Shown here in pieces: positions 35,101 to 45,710 of a stretch of DNA of 64,000 nt (positions within the stretch are counted from its first letter, which is position 1; each line of letters begins with the position of its first letter). The notes beneath the pieces are model-generated. The model searched no databases. It was not told the origin of the DNA and saw only the letters and a list, made by a program, of their open reading frames with translations. Origin of the DNA: Blastobasis lacticolella (Eukaryota; Arthropoda; Insecta; Lepidoptera; Blastobasidae); contig LR990056.1 of the NCBI GenBank assembly GCA_905147135.1, forward strand, positions 5,032,001 to 5,096,000, written 5' to 3'. The translations under genes and the position numbers were made by a program.

Positions 35101-37158
35101 GGCCTACACGAGGCCGCCGCGAGGAACGGCGACGACAAGTACTCCACGCTGCGAAGGCTCAAGCAGGGCTCCACCAAGACCCGGGTCGCCTTCTACGAGG
35201 AGCTGTAAGGTGAGGAGCTGTGAGGTGAGCAGGTTGTTGTGACAGTGGCGAGGCCTACACGAGGCCGCCGCGAGGAACGGCGACGTCAAGTACTCCACGC
35301 TGCGAAGGCTCAAGCAGGGCTCCACCAAGACCCGGGTCGCCTTCTACGAGGAGCTGTAAGGTGAGGAGCTGTGAGGTGAGCAGGTTGTTGTGACAGTGGC
35401 GAGGCCTACACGAGGCCGCCGCGAGGAACGGCGACGACAAGTACTCCACGCTGCGAAGGCTCAAGCAGGGCTCCACCAAGACCCGGGTCGCCTTCTACGA
35501 GGAGCTGTAAGGTGAGGAGCTGTGAGGTGAGCAGGTTGTTGTGACAGTGGCGAGGCCTACACGAGGCCGCCGCGAGGAACGGCGACGTCAAGTACTCCAC
35601 GCTGCGAAGGCTCAAGCAGGGCTCCACCAAGACCCGGGTCGCCTTCTACGAGGAGCTGTAAGGTGAGGAGCTGTGAGGTGAGCAGGTTGTTGTGACAGTG
35701 GCGAGGCCTACACGAGGCCGCCGCGAGGAACGGCGACGACAAGTACTCCACGCTGCGAAGGCTCAAGCAGGGCTCCACCAAGACCCGGGTCGCCTTCTAC
35801 GAGGAGCTGTAAGGTGAGGAGCTGTGAGGTGAGCAGGTTGTTGTGACAGTGGCGAGGCCTACACGAGGCCGCCGCAAGGAACGGCGACGACAAGTACTCC
35901 ACGCTGCGAAGGCTCAAGCAGGGCTCCACCAAGACCCGGGTCGCCTTCTACGAGGAGCTGTAAGGTGAGGAGCTGTGAAGTGAGTAGGTTGTTGTGACAG
36001 GGGCGAGGCCTACACGAGGCCGCCGCAAGGAACGGCGACGACAAGTACTCCACGCTGCGAAGGCTCAAGCAGGGCTCCACCAAGACCCGGGTCGCCTTCT
36101 ACGAGGAGCTGTAAGGTGAGGAGCTGTGAGGTGAGCAGGTTGTTGTGACAGGGGCGAGGCCTACACGAGGCCGCCGCGAGGAACGGCGACGACAAGTACT
36201 CCACGCGGCGAAGGCTCAAGCAGGGCTCCACCAAGACCCGGGTCGCCTTCTACGAGGAGCTGTGAGGTGAGCAGGTTGTTGTGACAGGGGCGAGGCCTAC
36301 ACGAGGCCGCCGCGAGGAACGGCGACGACAAGTACTCCACGCGGCGAAGGCTCAAGCAGGGCTCCACCAAGACCCGGGTCGCCTTCTACGAGGAGCTGTA
36401 AGGTGAGGAGCTGTGAGGTGAGCAGGTTGTTGTGACAGTGGCGAGGCCTACACGAGGCCGCCGCGAGGAACGGCGACGTCAAGTACTCCACGCTGCGAAG
36501 GCTCAAGCAGGGCTCCACCAAGACCCGGGTCGCCTTCTACGAGGAGCTGTAAGGTGAGGAGCTGTGAGGTGAGCAGGTTGTTGTGACAGTGGCGAGGCCT
36601 ACACGAGGCCGCCGCGAGGAACGGCGACGACAAGTACTCCACGCTGCGAAGGCTCAAGCAGGGCTCCACCAAGACCCGGGTCGCCTTCTACGAGGAGCTG
36701 TAAGGTGAGGAGCTGTGAGGTGAGCAGGTTGTTGTGACAGTGGCGAGGCCTACACGAGGCCGCCGCAAGGAACGGCGACGACAAGTACTCCACGCTGCGA
36801 AGGCTCAAGCAGGGCTCCACCAAGACCCGGGTCGCCTTCTACGAGGAGCTGTAAGGTGAGGAGCTGTGAAGTGAGTAGGTTGTTGTGACAGGGGCGAGGC
36901 CTACACGAGGCCGCCGCAAGGAACGGCGACGACAAGTACTCCACGCTGCGAAGGCTCAAGCAGGGCTCCACCAAGACCCGGGTCGCCTTCTACGAGGAGC
37001 TGTAAGGTGAGGAGCTGTGAGGTGAGCAGGTTGTTGTGACAGGGGCGAGGCCTACACGAGGCCGCCGCGAGGAACGGCGACGACAAGTACTCCACGCGGC
37101 GAAGGCTCAAGCAGGGCTCCACCAAGACCCGGGTCGCCTTCTACGAGGAGCTGTGAGG
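32189..37158 (+). repeat. 151-bp tandem array derived from the end of Merlin exon 13
   Basis: After the real Merlin TAA (32186-32188), the last 106 nt of coding sequence (from cctacacgag at 32083) plus 45 nt of 3' UTR are repeated 33 more times. Copies start at 32234 and every 151 bp, with one 136-bp unit (36160-36295) lacking a 15-bp gaggagctgtaaggt-type segment. Units carry shared variants: cgcgagg/cgcaagg, gacgacaag/gacgtcaag, gacagtgg/gacagggg and cacgctgcg/cacgcggcg. The block from 35406 recurs from 36297 in the same variant order (891 bp), and another block recurs at 1,359 bp (9 units). The array would form a very long 3' UTR if transcribed. Each copy contains TAAG-GTGAGG and TGAG-GTGAGC donor-like sites. 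A hexamer AATAAA lies at 37266. Confidence 0.97.
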
Positions 37159-37159
37159 T

Positions 37160-37250
37160 GAGAAGGTTGTTGTGACACAGGGCAAGCGGGTCGTCTGATG
37201 GAATAGACTGTGAGCGCGCCGCAGGGTATCCTATGTCATCGAGAACAACA
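37160..37250 (-). mobile_element. LINE 3' tail scrap at the array end
   Basis: The sequence acagggcaagcgggtcgtct followed by gatggaa matches the LINE 3' region at 9635-9655. The array breaks off exactly where this repeat begins. Confidence 0.45.
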
Positions 37251-37265
37251 ATAACGGCCGTTTTT

Positions 37266-37271
37266 AATAAA
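37266..37271 (+). terminator. Candidate Merlin polyadenylation signal
   Basis: This is the first AATAAA after the 151-bp array in the sense direction. It would give a 3' UTR of about 5.1 kb containing the array. Use of an earlier, non-canonical site cannot be excluded. Confidence 0.35.
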
Positions 37272-37490
37272 ACTTAGGAATCGCCTAAATTCCCTCGTAA
37301 CCAGGTTTTAACTAATCAGCAACGTCCAAATTAAGTTAAGAAAGATCATAGCCGATTCCAAAAGTTTGTGAGAAAGGCAATACTTTCGGCAGTCACACTT
37401 CCCGGTACGGTACAGTTGTAATTATTTTTTTATCGACTCAGACTTTCTTCTTTTCGTAGCGATAGCTACGCGATTAGGTACTGTAGGCGC

Positions 37491-37574
37491 GCGAGTTCAT
37501 GTCCATTGGGCACGACCGTTTAAATAATTAGAGCAGCGTTAGCATTCAATTATTGAAGGCTCGATACGATGTAT
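37491..37574 (+). repeat. Solo arm of the 5013-6437 TIR element
   Basis: The sequence gcgcgcgagttcatgtccat and the following cacgaccgtttaaataatt...gcgttagcattcaatt match 5013-5095 closely. TA precedes it. No partner arm is seen nearby. Confidence 0.6.
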
Positions 37575-37579
37575 CGATC

Positions 37580-37670
37580 CTTTAGGGCATCAGCAACACC
37601 AGGGGCGTCACCAGTGCGTTGCCCACATATCTAATGATTCCTCCAATATACCTCTTGAAGGACTATTAGG
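37580..37670 (-). mobile_element. LINE 3' fragment
   Basis: The sequence catcagcaacaccaggggcg followed by tcacc, gcgttgccc and tatacctcttgaa matches 9670-9745 of the large LINE, with the same orientation on the minus strand. Confidence 0.6.
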
Positions 37671-37712
37671 AGGAAGGAGGATACATCAGACTTATCAATT
37701 GTTTGTTTTACA

Positions 37713-37908
37713 GGCAGGAGGTCTCCATGACATCATTGGTGTTGGACTACTCCAAGAACTGGGATATCACCTAGATATACCTCTAGCAACGCTAGTTGAT
37801 AGCAATTTTTCTCACGTAATATTTGGTATGAAATTGACGGAAATTTTGATAGACGCTGTATCAAAATCTACTTGTTGTAAAAATTTTGTGAACATCGTAT
37901 CACACTAG
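37713..37908 (+). other. Unassigned exon-like open segment
   Basis: A strong acceptor (ttgtttgttttacag) opens a frame reading AGGLHDIIGVGLLQELGYHL and on to a stop at 37908. A GTAATA donor-like site occurs at about 37819. I do not recognise the peptide. It could be a terminal exon of an alternative Merlin transcript, a remnant of another gene, or chance. Confidence 0.2.
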
Positions 37909-37919
37909 TAAAAAAATGA

Positions 37920-38700
37920 CGACGACGACGGCGCTTCCAAAAAAATAAATTCTACGATAAATGTCGTTGTCTAAAAAATCAAAATAAAATAAATAAAGGT
38001 GAAAAATACACTTTTACATAGGTATTGTTCGCCGAATAATTTATTATTAAACATAACAATTTTGAGGTTTTGCACAATTGAAAAATCAATTGATAGGCAA
38101 TTTTTTTTAAACAAGGACCGTGCAGTTTCGGCCTACATAAATCGCTTAACATTATTGGTCATGTAGGCTTGGGGTCCATACATTGCCGCCGGTCCTCCAT
38201 TTTCGACCTTACGACTTTGTTCCTAAAACTAGACGAAGTAATAAAAGTTCATGACATGGTGCCTTATTAAATAATTATTTTAAAATAGAGATATACATCT
38301 GTATACAATAGTAATAATAACCTTATGCTATTTAATATTTTCTAAAGAATATCTATTGAAACTAAATCTTTCATTAAATACTTTAAATATTTACTAATAT
38401 TATGATCTTTATTTTTGCAAAAACGAACCTAAATATTTATTATATTGTACTAAACGTGTGTTTATAATGCGCCGAACTATTTTCAGCTAAAGTCGTGGCC
38501 TAAGATTTAGTCGAAATTGTCTTTTTTAAATTAACACATTTTTATACGCTTTTTGTACTAAAACTAAGTAATATAAATTTTATAAAGGTTATACTAAGAT
38601 CTGCGTAGTTAGCTTTCAATTTAATATGTTTAACTTAGAATTATTTTTTTATTAAATGTATGTTACGGTCAAAGTGATTATGTAATATATTCAATATGCA
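37920..38700. other. AT-rich intergenic DNA, nothing recognised
   Basis: Low-GC sequence with several AATAAA hexamers near 37940-37995. No coding or repeat signature is supported. Confidence 0.4.
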
Positions 38701-38727
38701 TATTTAATAAGTCTCATTGAGGGGGCT

Positions 38728-39655
38728 GTGGTGCTACCATGTAACTCGAGTGCTTTCGATAACGAGTCGGTATCGGATCGATAGCTGTACGTTTCGAAAA
38801 GTTAGTTTGTGGCATTGTTATCCAAGTCCAAACTAATATTAAAAAGACCTGTCTTTTACGATAACATTGGGCATTGACGGTGTATGAATGGAAAGCTGGG
38901 GAAGGACATAGGCAACTCTTTATATCCGACAATAACGAATTTTACGCCAAATGTTGGGGTCAGGCGGGTGTATTTTTGCAAGTATTTTCATGAAAATAGT
39001 ACAAAATGAATTATAAGCCATCATTATATTTCGCTCACAGATGCGTAGCAACTCTGATGGTAACGCAGACTCCACCATGCGTAAATGGAAAGCTGCATAC
39101 TTTTCCAGTGTAACGTTCAGCGTTTTATGTGCTCTTTCTTTTTTTACTGTGCATTCAGTTAGTCATACAGTAACTTTTTCATCTTTTATGTCACTTAGTT
39201 TAGAACCAGTGCCTGTACTCAAATTGACTGACTCTCCGATTCTTCCTCTTCTAAATCTACATTTAAGGTTTCCTTTATGATTTAGTGGAGTTTTATGATT
39301 TATTTCTATGAGCATTTTGAAGGTGCATACTTAATCAATCAATCAAGTTATATTTACTTTGTTGTAAGCCATTTTTGTTGGCGGTTCGTGTGAACAATCT
39401 CCTCACAACTGCATGTTCTTCCTTCTTATTTTCTAGGTCCATCATTGTTTTCATGGTCGCCAGAGGTCTTGGGTGTATTTGATTGCAGGATATAGTAGCA
39501 CATGGTGAAATAAAAACCACCATTACGTTTCTTAATGTCTCTGTCGTATCGGAGCTCTACTCGTGCCACGGACAAACTTTTCGTGCGTTCAGGAAACGAT
39601 ACCGTCACAATATCCACCTGTTACCTAAGACGACCGAGTTACATGGTTGCACCAC
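38728..39655. mobile_element. TIR element of about 930 bp
   Basis: GTGGTGCTACCATGTAACTC at 38728 and the inverse of CGAGTTACATGGTTGCACCAC at 39635-39655 form 21-bp TIRs with one mismatch. No transposase frame is present and no clear target duplication was found. Confidence 0.6.
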
Positions 39656-40379
39656 TGCATTGTCGTGGAGTGGCTGATGACTGCTACTTAATATGTCCAT
39701 TTATGAAAAAACTACGTTAAAATCGGTTTGATGAAAATAGGACTATTTTCTCGCAAAACGGTGTTAAATGAAATGGCGGCATTTTAAATGGCGAGATATC
39801 ACGTCCCTATCCGTAAGGAATTTAAAACCTTCATATATTTTTTTAAAGTAACTATTAACGAAATATTAATTAAGTAATACAAAAAATTCAGTCATCATGC
39901 CTACGCCCCATTGCCAATTTAGACTGTAACCTACGCCTGAAATCATGAACAATTACAAAATATTCGTTATTGTCTCTATAACTCGTGTATACCATTATAA
40001 AGATCTGTTTTACGATCGTAAAATATTTTTTAAAGAGTTGTTTCGGGTACCACAAAAGGTAACTAAATGTAATGTAATTATTAACTAATTGATTTTTTTA
40101 AATATGTTTTTAGAGCTCATAGAGAGGCCTTATATCTCGCTCTACCCAAATTTATCTTTTTGTGGTAAAGCCCATAAAATATACGAAATTTGAACCAAAG
40201 TTAATGTGGTACAAGCAGATGCAGTTGCGTAGAATTCGATGCAATTATCAGCAACTGCAAAATGCGGATTTTTTTACTATGAACATTGAAAATTTCAATT
40301 TAAACATGTATGTACACTAAACATATACATTAAAACTGCTCTGTTATAACATTTGCTCTAGTAGCGCATCGTTTTTCCT
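39656..40379. other. Intergenic DNA, nothing recognised
   Basis: AT-rich sequence between two TIR elements. No open frame or repeat could be assigned. Confidence 0.4.
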
Positions 40380-41905
40380 GTCAGAGATGGCAAACCATTG
40401 GCTCGCATGCCTAGTGTGGGCATAACGAGAAATTCCTGGCAGGATAATATTAAAACTGTGACGACACAATAAATAATGAGTAACTAATCAATTAATTATG
40501 AGTAGTTTCGACAATAACTCGACGCGTACATATAGAAGTGTACTGAAATAGACCGTACCGAATGTTATCATTATCACCGCTTTCATAAGTTTATTTGTAT
40601 TTTTAGATAATCTCTGATTACCTCGTTCGAGATATGTGTGATGCAAGCCTAATAGATAGCGCGGCTGATCGCAAGCGGTAACTGTAATTCTCACTCACCG
40701 CGTAATTCCTGCCCGGCTAGCATAAGTGTGCCCGCGACACAGCTCGCGCCGCGAGAGAGTGTTTGTTTTCTTCTCTCAACACTAAGATGAAAGAGATAGC
40801 AGTATCTATGTCGCGGCTTTTTTCGCTTATCGCGTGCGAGACAAACTTGTGGTACCTGTCTCTGTTGCTCCCGCGTACAGAGCCGTGTCTTTGAATCGCG
40901 CAAACGTAATGAATACATTTTGCGTTGGCCGGCAGAGAGAGTAGACCAATCCCATCCATTGAAGAGTATCGAGGTGATAAATTATTGTAGTACTAACTGT
41001 GTAGCTAGTGGATACCTACATCCGTAAGCCAGAAAATGTGAAGCAGCTTTTCCTGTTGACTATTTTCGACACTGCTGCCAAACGTGAATGTAATGTCATT
41101 ATTCCCACTAACTACACTCACGGCATTATTATTTAATGCTAGGATAGACTACGGGTTTCTGAGTGATGGGGGCTGTTTTTTTAGATTTCCGCGCTGCGAA
41201 TTCGACACTTTTATCTAGTCACAAAAATATTATTAAACGTCACTGAAATCGATTTCTACAATTAACGATGGTCGAAGATAGTAGAGAATATGGTTTTTGG
41301 CTGCAATAAAAATTTCAGTGTCATTATTAATCGGGGTTTGTGGAAGAATTTGCACCCAAGGGCCTAATTCCTGGGATATCTCGATTTCGACATTTATTCT
41401 AACCACATATGTCCATTAATAATGACATTAAAATATCGATTGCAGCCAAATATATATTCTTATCTTTCTTCAACAGCCGTATGTTGTCTAAATAAATTTC
41501 AGTGACGTTTTAATACAGTTTTTTGGCTAGAGAAAAATATCGAATTTGAGATGTCACAGCGTGAAAATCGCCCCCTGGTTATCGTTCTAATCTTGACATA
41601 CACATTATTCTTGTTGGAGCTTACCCATGCATGTTTCTAATGTGCATTCAGTACAAACAATAGTAATTGTAAGCAGTATTCCCGTAATCAATGGTATTTC
41701 AAATCGATTTCACGGGTAATCTCGCTCGTTCCGTATAGGTAAGTACTAAAAACTAAATTAGTATTCGAGCATCTAAAATACCTATCGACTACCCAAAGCA
41801 TAACGTTTTAAATACCTATTTTGCCATTCGCCAGTTATCGGAAACGGATCTCATAGGCTCGAACGTATTTTTTTACAATTTTTATAAAGGTTTGCCATCT
41901 CTGAC
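40380..41905. mobile_element. Possible hAT-like element with perfect 17-bp TIRs
   Basis: GTCAGAGATGGCAAACC at 40380-40396 is the exact inverse of GGTTTGCCATCTCTGAC at 41889-41905. The CAGAGATGGCAAA motif resembles hAT termini, but the flanking 8-mers do not match. The interior has no recognised transposase and contains a separate fold-back at 41168-41575. Confidence 0.5.
41168..41575. mobile_element. Fold-back MITE nested in the 40380-41905 element
   Basis: Terminal GGGGGC and its inverse GCCCCC open imperfect arms. Clear inner pairs are aacgtcactgaaat (41239) against tttcagtgacgtttt (about 41498) and the segment around ttggctgcaataaaaatttc (41295) against its inverse near 41440. The centre holds about 60 bp. 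Confidence 0.6.
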
Positions 41906-42520
41906 TTCTAGCCTAAGTTAAGACAGTTCAAATATTTACCAGACCATTCTGTTGATGTACCTTTTTCGTTTTGTGTTTAGCTTCTAAGTTACTCGTGTAT
42001 TTTTATTTTATATCCTATAACTTGACTGCGTTAGTTTAAGTGAATCAGCATACATAATAACTTAAGTACAACACTTTCTAAACTACAATTGTTTAACTGT
42101 TTTGAATTCATTTATGACCCTATGGTCTCGGGGTAACTTCGCGAGAATTATTTCGAACTCGTATTTCATTTCTGGGTCTGCGTGTTTGTGTGCTTGCTTA
42201 CATAGCTATGTGTATTTATTCATTCATCAATTCACTACACAGTAATGCAACGTGTAAGTCCCTATACTTACGTTGATAACCTTAGGTGTAATACGCGCAC
42301 CATCAGACTGGGATTAATAGAACCTTGTCGAAGTAAATCGAATGACAGCTTTCGGGAGAATCACGCTACACCGCGTATGTTCAAGCCGAGTCTCGGACGT
42401 AGCACCATCGAATAATATCCCATATATTTTGTATCGATACGCTCAACGCTCATGCTAAACCGAAGGGCAACCGAGTATTTATTATAAAGAGATCATAAAT
42501 GTTTCGGTATAACATGAGCG
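41906..42520. other. Intergenic DNA, nothing recognised
   Basis: No gene is supported. A 27-bp stretch near 42483 (ttattataaagagatcataa and onward) recurs exactly at about 45237. Confidence 0.4.
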
Positions 42521-42524
42521 TGTC

Positions 42525-43005
42525 TATCTATACATACGAGTATCATAAAACAAAGTTGCTTCCCGCCGTTTGTCCCTATGTAAGTATCTGTTTATTGTAC
42601 ACAATATAACAAATACAGAAAGTACAGATTAGTTATGACACAACAGGCACTACTTATCTCTAAAAGAAATATCGATGTACGCTTTGATCTTTAAAATAAC
42701 GCAACGGAATTTAATGCGGTTTTATTTATTGATTTAGGCAATGACAACACCCGCAGAACACATTGTTACATTATAAACAGTTTACATGAAATAGGTTGTT
42801 GCAATGAGTGTCATATTGGTGACACAACATTCGCGTTCAATGTGTCATATAAAAACATGTAAGTAAAACAAAGAATAGGGAAAAAATTGATTGATTGATT
42901 CAAGAGGAAGGTTTATAAGCAAGAAAAAAGGGTAGGTAGGGGTATAGGGGTAGGGTAGGGTAGGGGAAGGACGCCACGCGAACGAAGTCGCGATGGGTCC
43001 AGTTG
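42525..43005 (+). mobile_element. Non-autonomous Helitron, interrupted copy
   Basis: The 5' part (cataaaacaaagttgcttcc, tgtccctatgtaa) and the 3' part (attcaagaggaaggtttata, cgcgaacgaagtcgcg) match the shorter copy at 57643-57845. Extra sequence separates the halves and the CTAG end has decayed. Confidence 0.6.
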
Positions 43006-43596
43006 TAAAAAATATATGGGATATTTGACCGTGCATCGGTCGAGACTCGGCTCGATGAGTCATCCTTTAGTGATAGCGTCCAGAATGCCATATGGAACTT
43101 TGTCGAAATAAAACAACAACGTTGCGCAGGCACACACATATTGCAGTGATTGTGGCAGATAAGAAATGGAAACATTAGCGGAAATATAGCTTATAACTGA
43201 CAACGTTATTTTTATATCCATCGACTATTTATAAAGTTAAAGAAGGAATAGGTGTTCTATGTAAGTGTAACAACTGTGTTTTTTACTTCAGAATTGTGAT
43301 GAAACAGTTTTATGTGCCTTAAAAAATGATATAATTAGTTGTTAGATGCTACACCTATTTTGTAAATATATTTTAATAGCAAATTTTTAAGTATTTCGTT
43401 TTATTTGCCGTTCTAAGCGTGTTACAATAGAAGGAGACAAAAACAACAGTAATATTGACCGCGAGGAGGTGTCAGTTGTCTTTTCTTCAATATAGTTTCT
43501 CTATTAGTACCTTTATACGATACATTGAATATTATTGTTGTACAAAATTTTTGTCTTTCCAATGAAACGTGCTGTAGTATAAGTACCTACCTCTCT
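43006..43596. other. Intergenic DNA, nothing recognised
   Basis: No coding or repeat signature is supported between the Helitron and the following MITE. Confidence 0.4.
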
Positions 43597-43604
43597 CTAC
43601 ATAG

Positions 43605-43773
43605 CATAGGCGTAGGAAGAGGGAGGGCCGGGTGGGCCGTGCCCACCCCAGAATGGTCTGGTGCCCACCCCAGGATGAGGTGCTCACTGGCTGTACATTG
43701 GCGATTGACTCGGCTTCATCAGCCACCTCAGGGGCCAGGCCCCCCCTGGAAAATAGCCCTAGATACGCCAATG
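43605..43773. mobile_element. GC-rich hAT-type MITE with 8-bp duplication
   Basis: The left end CATAGGCGTA pairs with the right end TACGCCAATG. The flanks CTACATAG (43597-43604) and CTAGATAG (43774-43781) match in 7 of 8 bases, as expected for an aged hAT target duplication. The 169-bp interior is unusually GC-rich. Confidence 0.7.
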
Positions 43774-44094
43774 CTAGATAGGCCAACTGTCCTGTATTTT
43801 ACATGATATCCCGTTTTTCAGTCCTGTCCGATTTTTTGGGGTCTCAAGGTTCCTAACGGAACGAAAGACCTTGGTCGACCTCGCTACGCCCCTATTCGAC
43901 AGCGGTATTATGTTGGAAACATAACGACATACAACTAGTCTCAACGTAGGTTGGAATGTGGAGCATTTGTGAATCGTCTGTATCAATAGTCGTAATATTC
44001 TTATTTGTATAGTTATTAGTGTTGCCAAGAGACTGCATTGTTAGTCCACAATTGAGCTACAATCAGACTAGCATATAGTCCAATGGGAATCATC

Positions 44095-44330
44095 CGCATC
44101 GGAGTGCATGGGGTCCGTCTTCAGCAGATATGGCAGATCAGGTAATTACTGTGACACGATTGCCGTCTGACCTTCGGGACTCTGTGACAGGGGTACCTGC
44201 CTAGATTGGATCATGGTTACACTTTCCGTCGCCTGAATGTGCAGGTTTCAATATGTTTCGCTCACCGTGAGGTCATTGCCGTGAATGTCATTGGTTTAAA
44301 TTAGTATCTAGCAAAATACCAAAAACGTCT
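44095..44330 (-). mobile_element. SINE family 2, minus-strand copy
   Basis: In inverse it carries the body cggtgagcgaaacat, cattcaggcgac and gatccaatctaggcaggtac, shared with 48070-48290, 58370-58560 and 62730-63070. Confidence 0.55.
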
Positions 44331-44464
44331 TGAACTTCCTATTGAGATCCAATCGTTAGCAGACCTAAGAGCCCTGCTGGGGACTGTTGGCTAGGCCGTG
44401 TGATAGCCGACAGAGTAAGTAGAAGTTTGAAGTTTGGTGCTAAACATCTTCTGCGATCCCAACC

Positions 44465-44655
44465 CGCCAAGCGTGGCGATTATGGCAAGCATAGCCCCCA
44501 GCATGACAAGTAGGCTTCCCACAAGGTGGACCAATGACCTGGTAATTATCGCTGGTACCAGCTGGGCGGAAGGCACAGGCCCGGCCTTTGTGGGGGGGCC
44601 TATGCCCAGCAGTGGGCGTCTTTCGGCCGATATGATGACGATGACGAGTAGTAAA
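44465..44655 (+). mobile_element. RTE-type LINE 3' tail
   Basis: The segment ending ggcctatgcccagcagtggg, then cgtctttcggccgatatgatgacgatgacgag, is the widespread lepidopteran RTE ending with a GAT-rich tail. Confidence 0.6.
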
Positions 44656-44955
44656 TAAATAATTTTAAAGTAGACCATCAAAATTATAACATAAACATTG
44701 CATTTAATTTCAAAAATATACACCGCAATCTTATAACAATATTATGTTGATACGCATCCTGCGTATAGTAATGTACACTCTATCTAGTTACAAGAACAAA
44801 AAATAAGCCGAAGAAAATTTACAATTACCTAAGTATCCACTGCAATTATTATATTCATTTGGCATAATGATATTATGTGTATGCATTTCCAACAATTCAA
44901 TTGTTCAGTCAGACAAAGCTTGTTTAATAAAAAGCTGATGTTATAGGCACTAGAA

Positions 44956-45216
44956 ATGCTAACAAGATATCTTACAAATATTTCAAAAATAAGTAATACT
45001 TGTAAACTTAAAACAAAAATAAATATCTACTATATGACTTTTCTCAATAAATGGGGTTTTCATTTCAACATATTTAAAGGTAGTGTTATCAATCCAATGA
45101 TAAATAGATTGGAAATTTTAAATAAATACAATAAAGTAGCCAAATCATTTAAATTTAAAGTTTATAAAGCAAAGCCTTCCTTCATTTATGGAACAAATCC
45201 TTTTGAACACAGTTAG
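44956..45216 (+). CDS. Small AT-rich open frame, doubtful
   Basis: An 86-codon frame starts MLTRYLTNISKIS and ends YGTNPFEHS. It is lysine- and asparagine-rich with a basic N-terminus that could act as a mitochondrial presequence. I recognise no family. A polyadenylation hexamer lies about 230 bp downstream (near 45448). It could be a real small gene or chance in AT-rich DNA. Confidence 0.25.
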   Translation: MLTRYLTNISKISNTCKLKTKINIYYMTFLNKWGFHFNIFKGSVINPMINRLEILNKYNKVAKSFKFKVYKAKPSFIYGTNPFEHS

Positions 45217-45710
45217 CGTCCTTGCAATGCCTTCATTATTATAAAGAGATCATAAATGTTTCAATTGAAATAGCAGTTAATTAAAAATATTTAAATCACT
45301 GTACTACTAATTAGTAAAATATGTGTGATAATGTTAAACCGTACTTAACTAGAATATTACAAGCTGCATTTGCATATTTACAATCTGAGGAATATAGGTA
45401 AAGTATCTCCGATATAATAATGTTCTAACTGAATTATTAGAGACAAAATAAAACATTTAGGTAAATATTTGTCTTCTTTTCAACATAACAATGTTTCAAA
45501 TTAACAATTGAGTAGGCAAACAGAGTGCCCGCTCCTATCTAGTAAATCAGTATTGTCTTTTTGTCTTTCTCCATTGCAAATAATGTGACATGACGTCCTA
45601 CCAAAATGATCTACTAAATTACAGAACTTAATTTACTTTCTCAGTCAAGCAAAATGGACAAAAATGGCGAAGCCATTCAACCACTTTTTATAAGGCATTT
45701 TCTATAAAGT
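45217..45710. other. 3' flank of the KIAA2013-like gene, nothing recognised
   Basis: AT-rich DNA, probably including the 3' UTR of the minus-strand gene ending at 45711. Confidence 0.4.

Noticed and set aside
32084..37125. Series of 74-codon minus-strand open frames repeated every 151 bp
   Set aside because: These are antisense shadows of the duplicated Merlin coding tail, opened by a non-ATG codon. They are a consequence of the tandem array.
27190..37158. CRISPR-like periodic arrays
   Set aside because: There are no unique spacers between repeats, the units are wholly repeated, the setting is eukaryotic genes and no cas genes are present.
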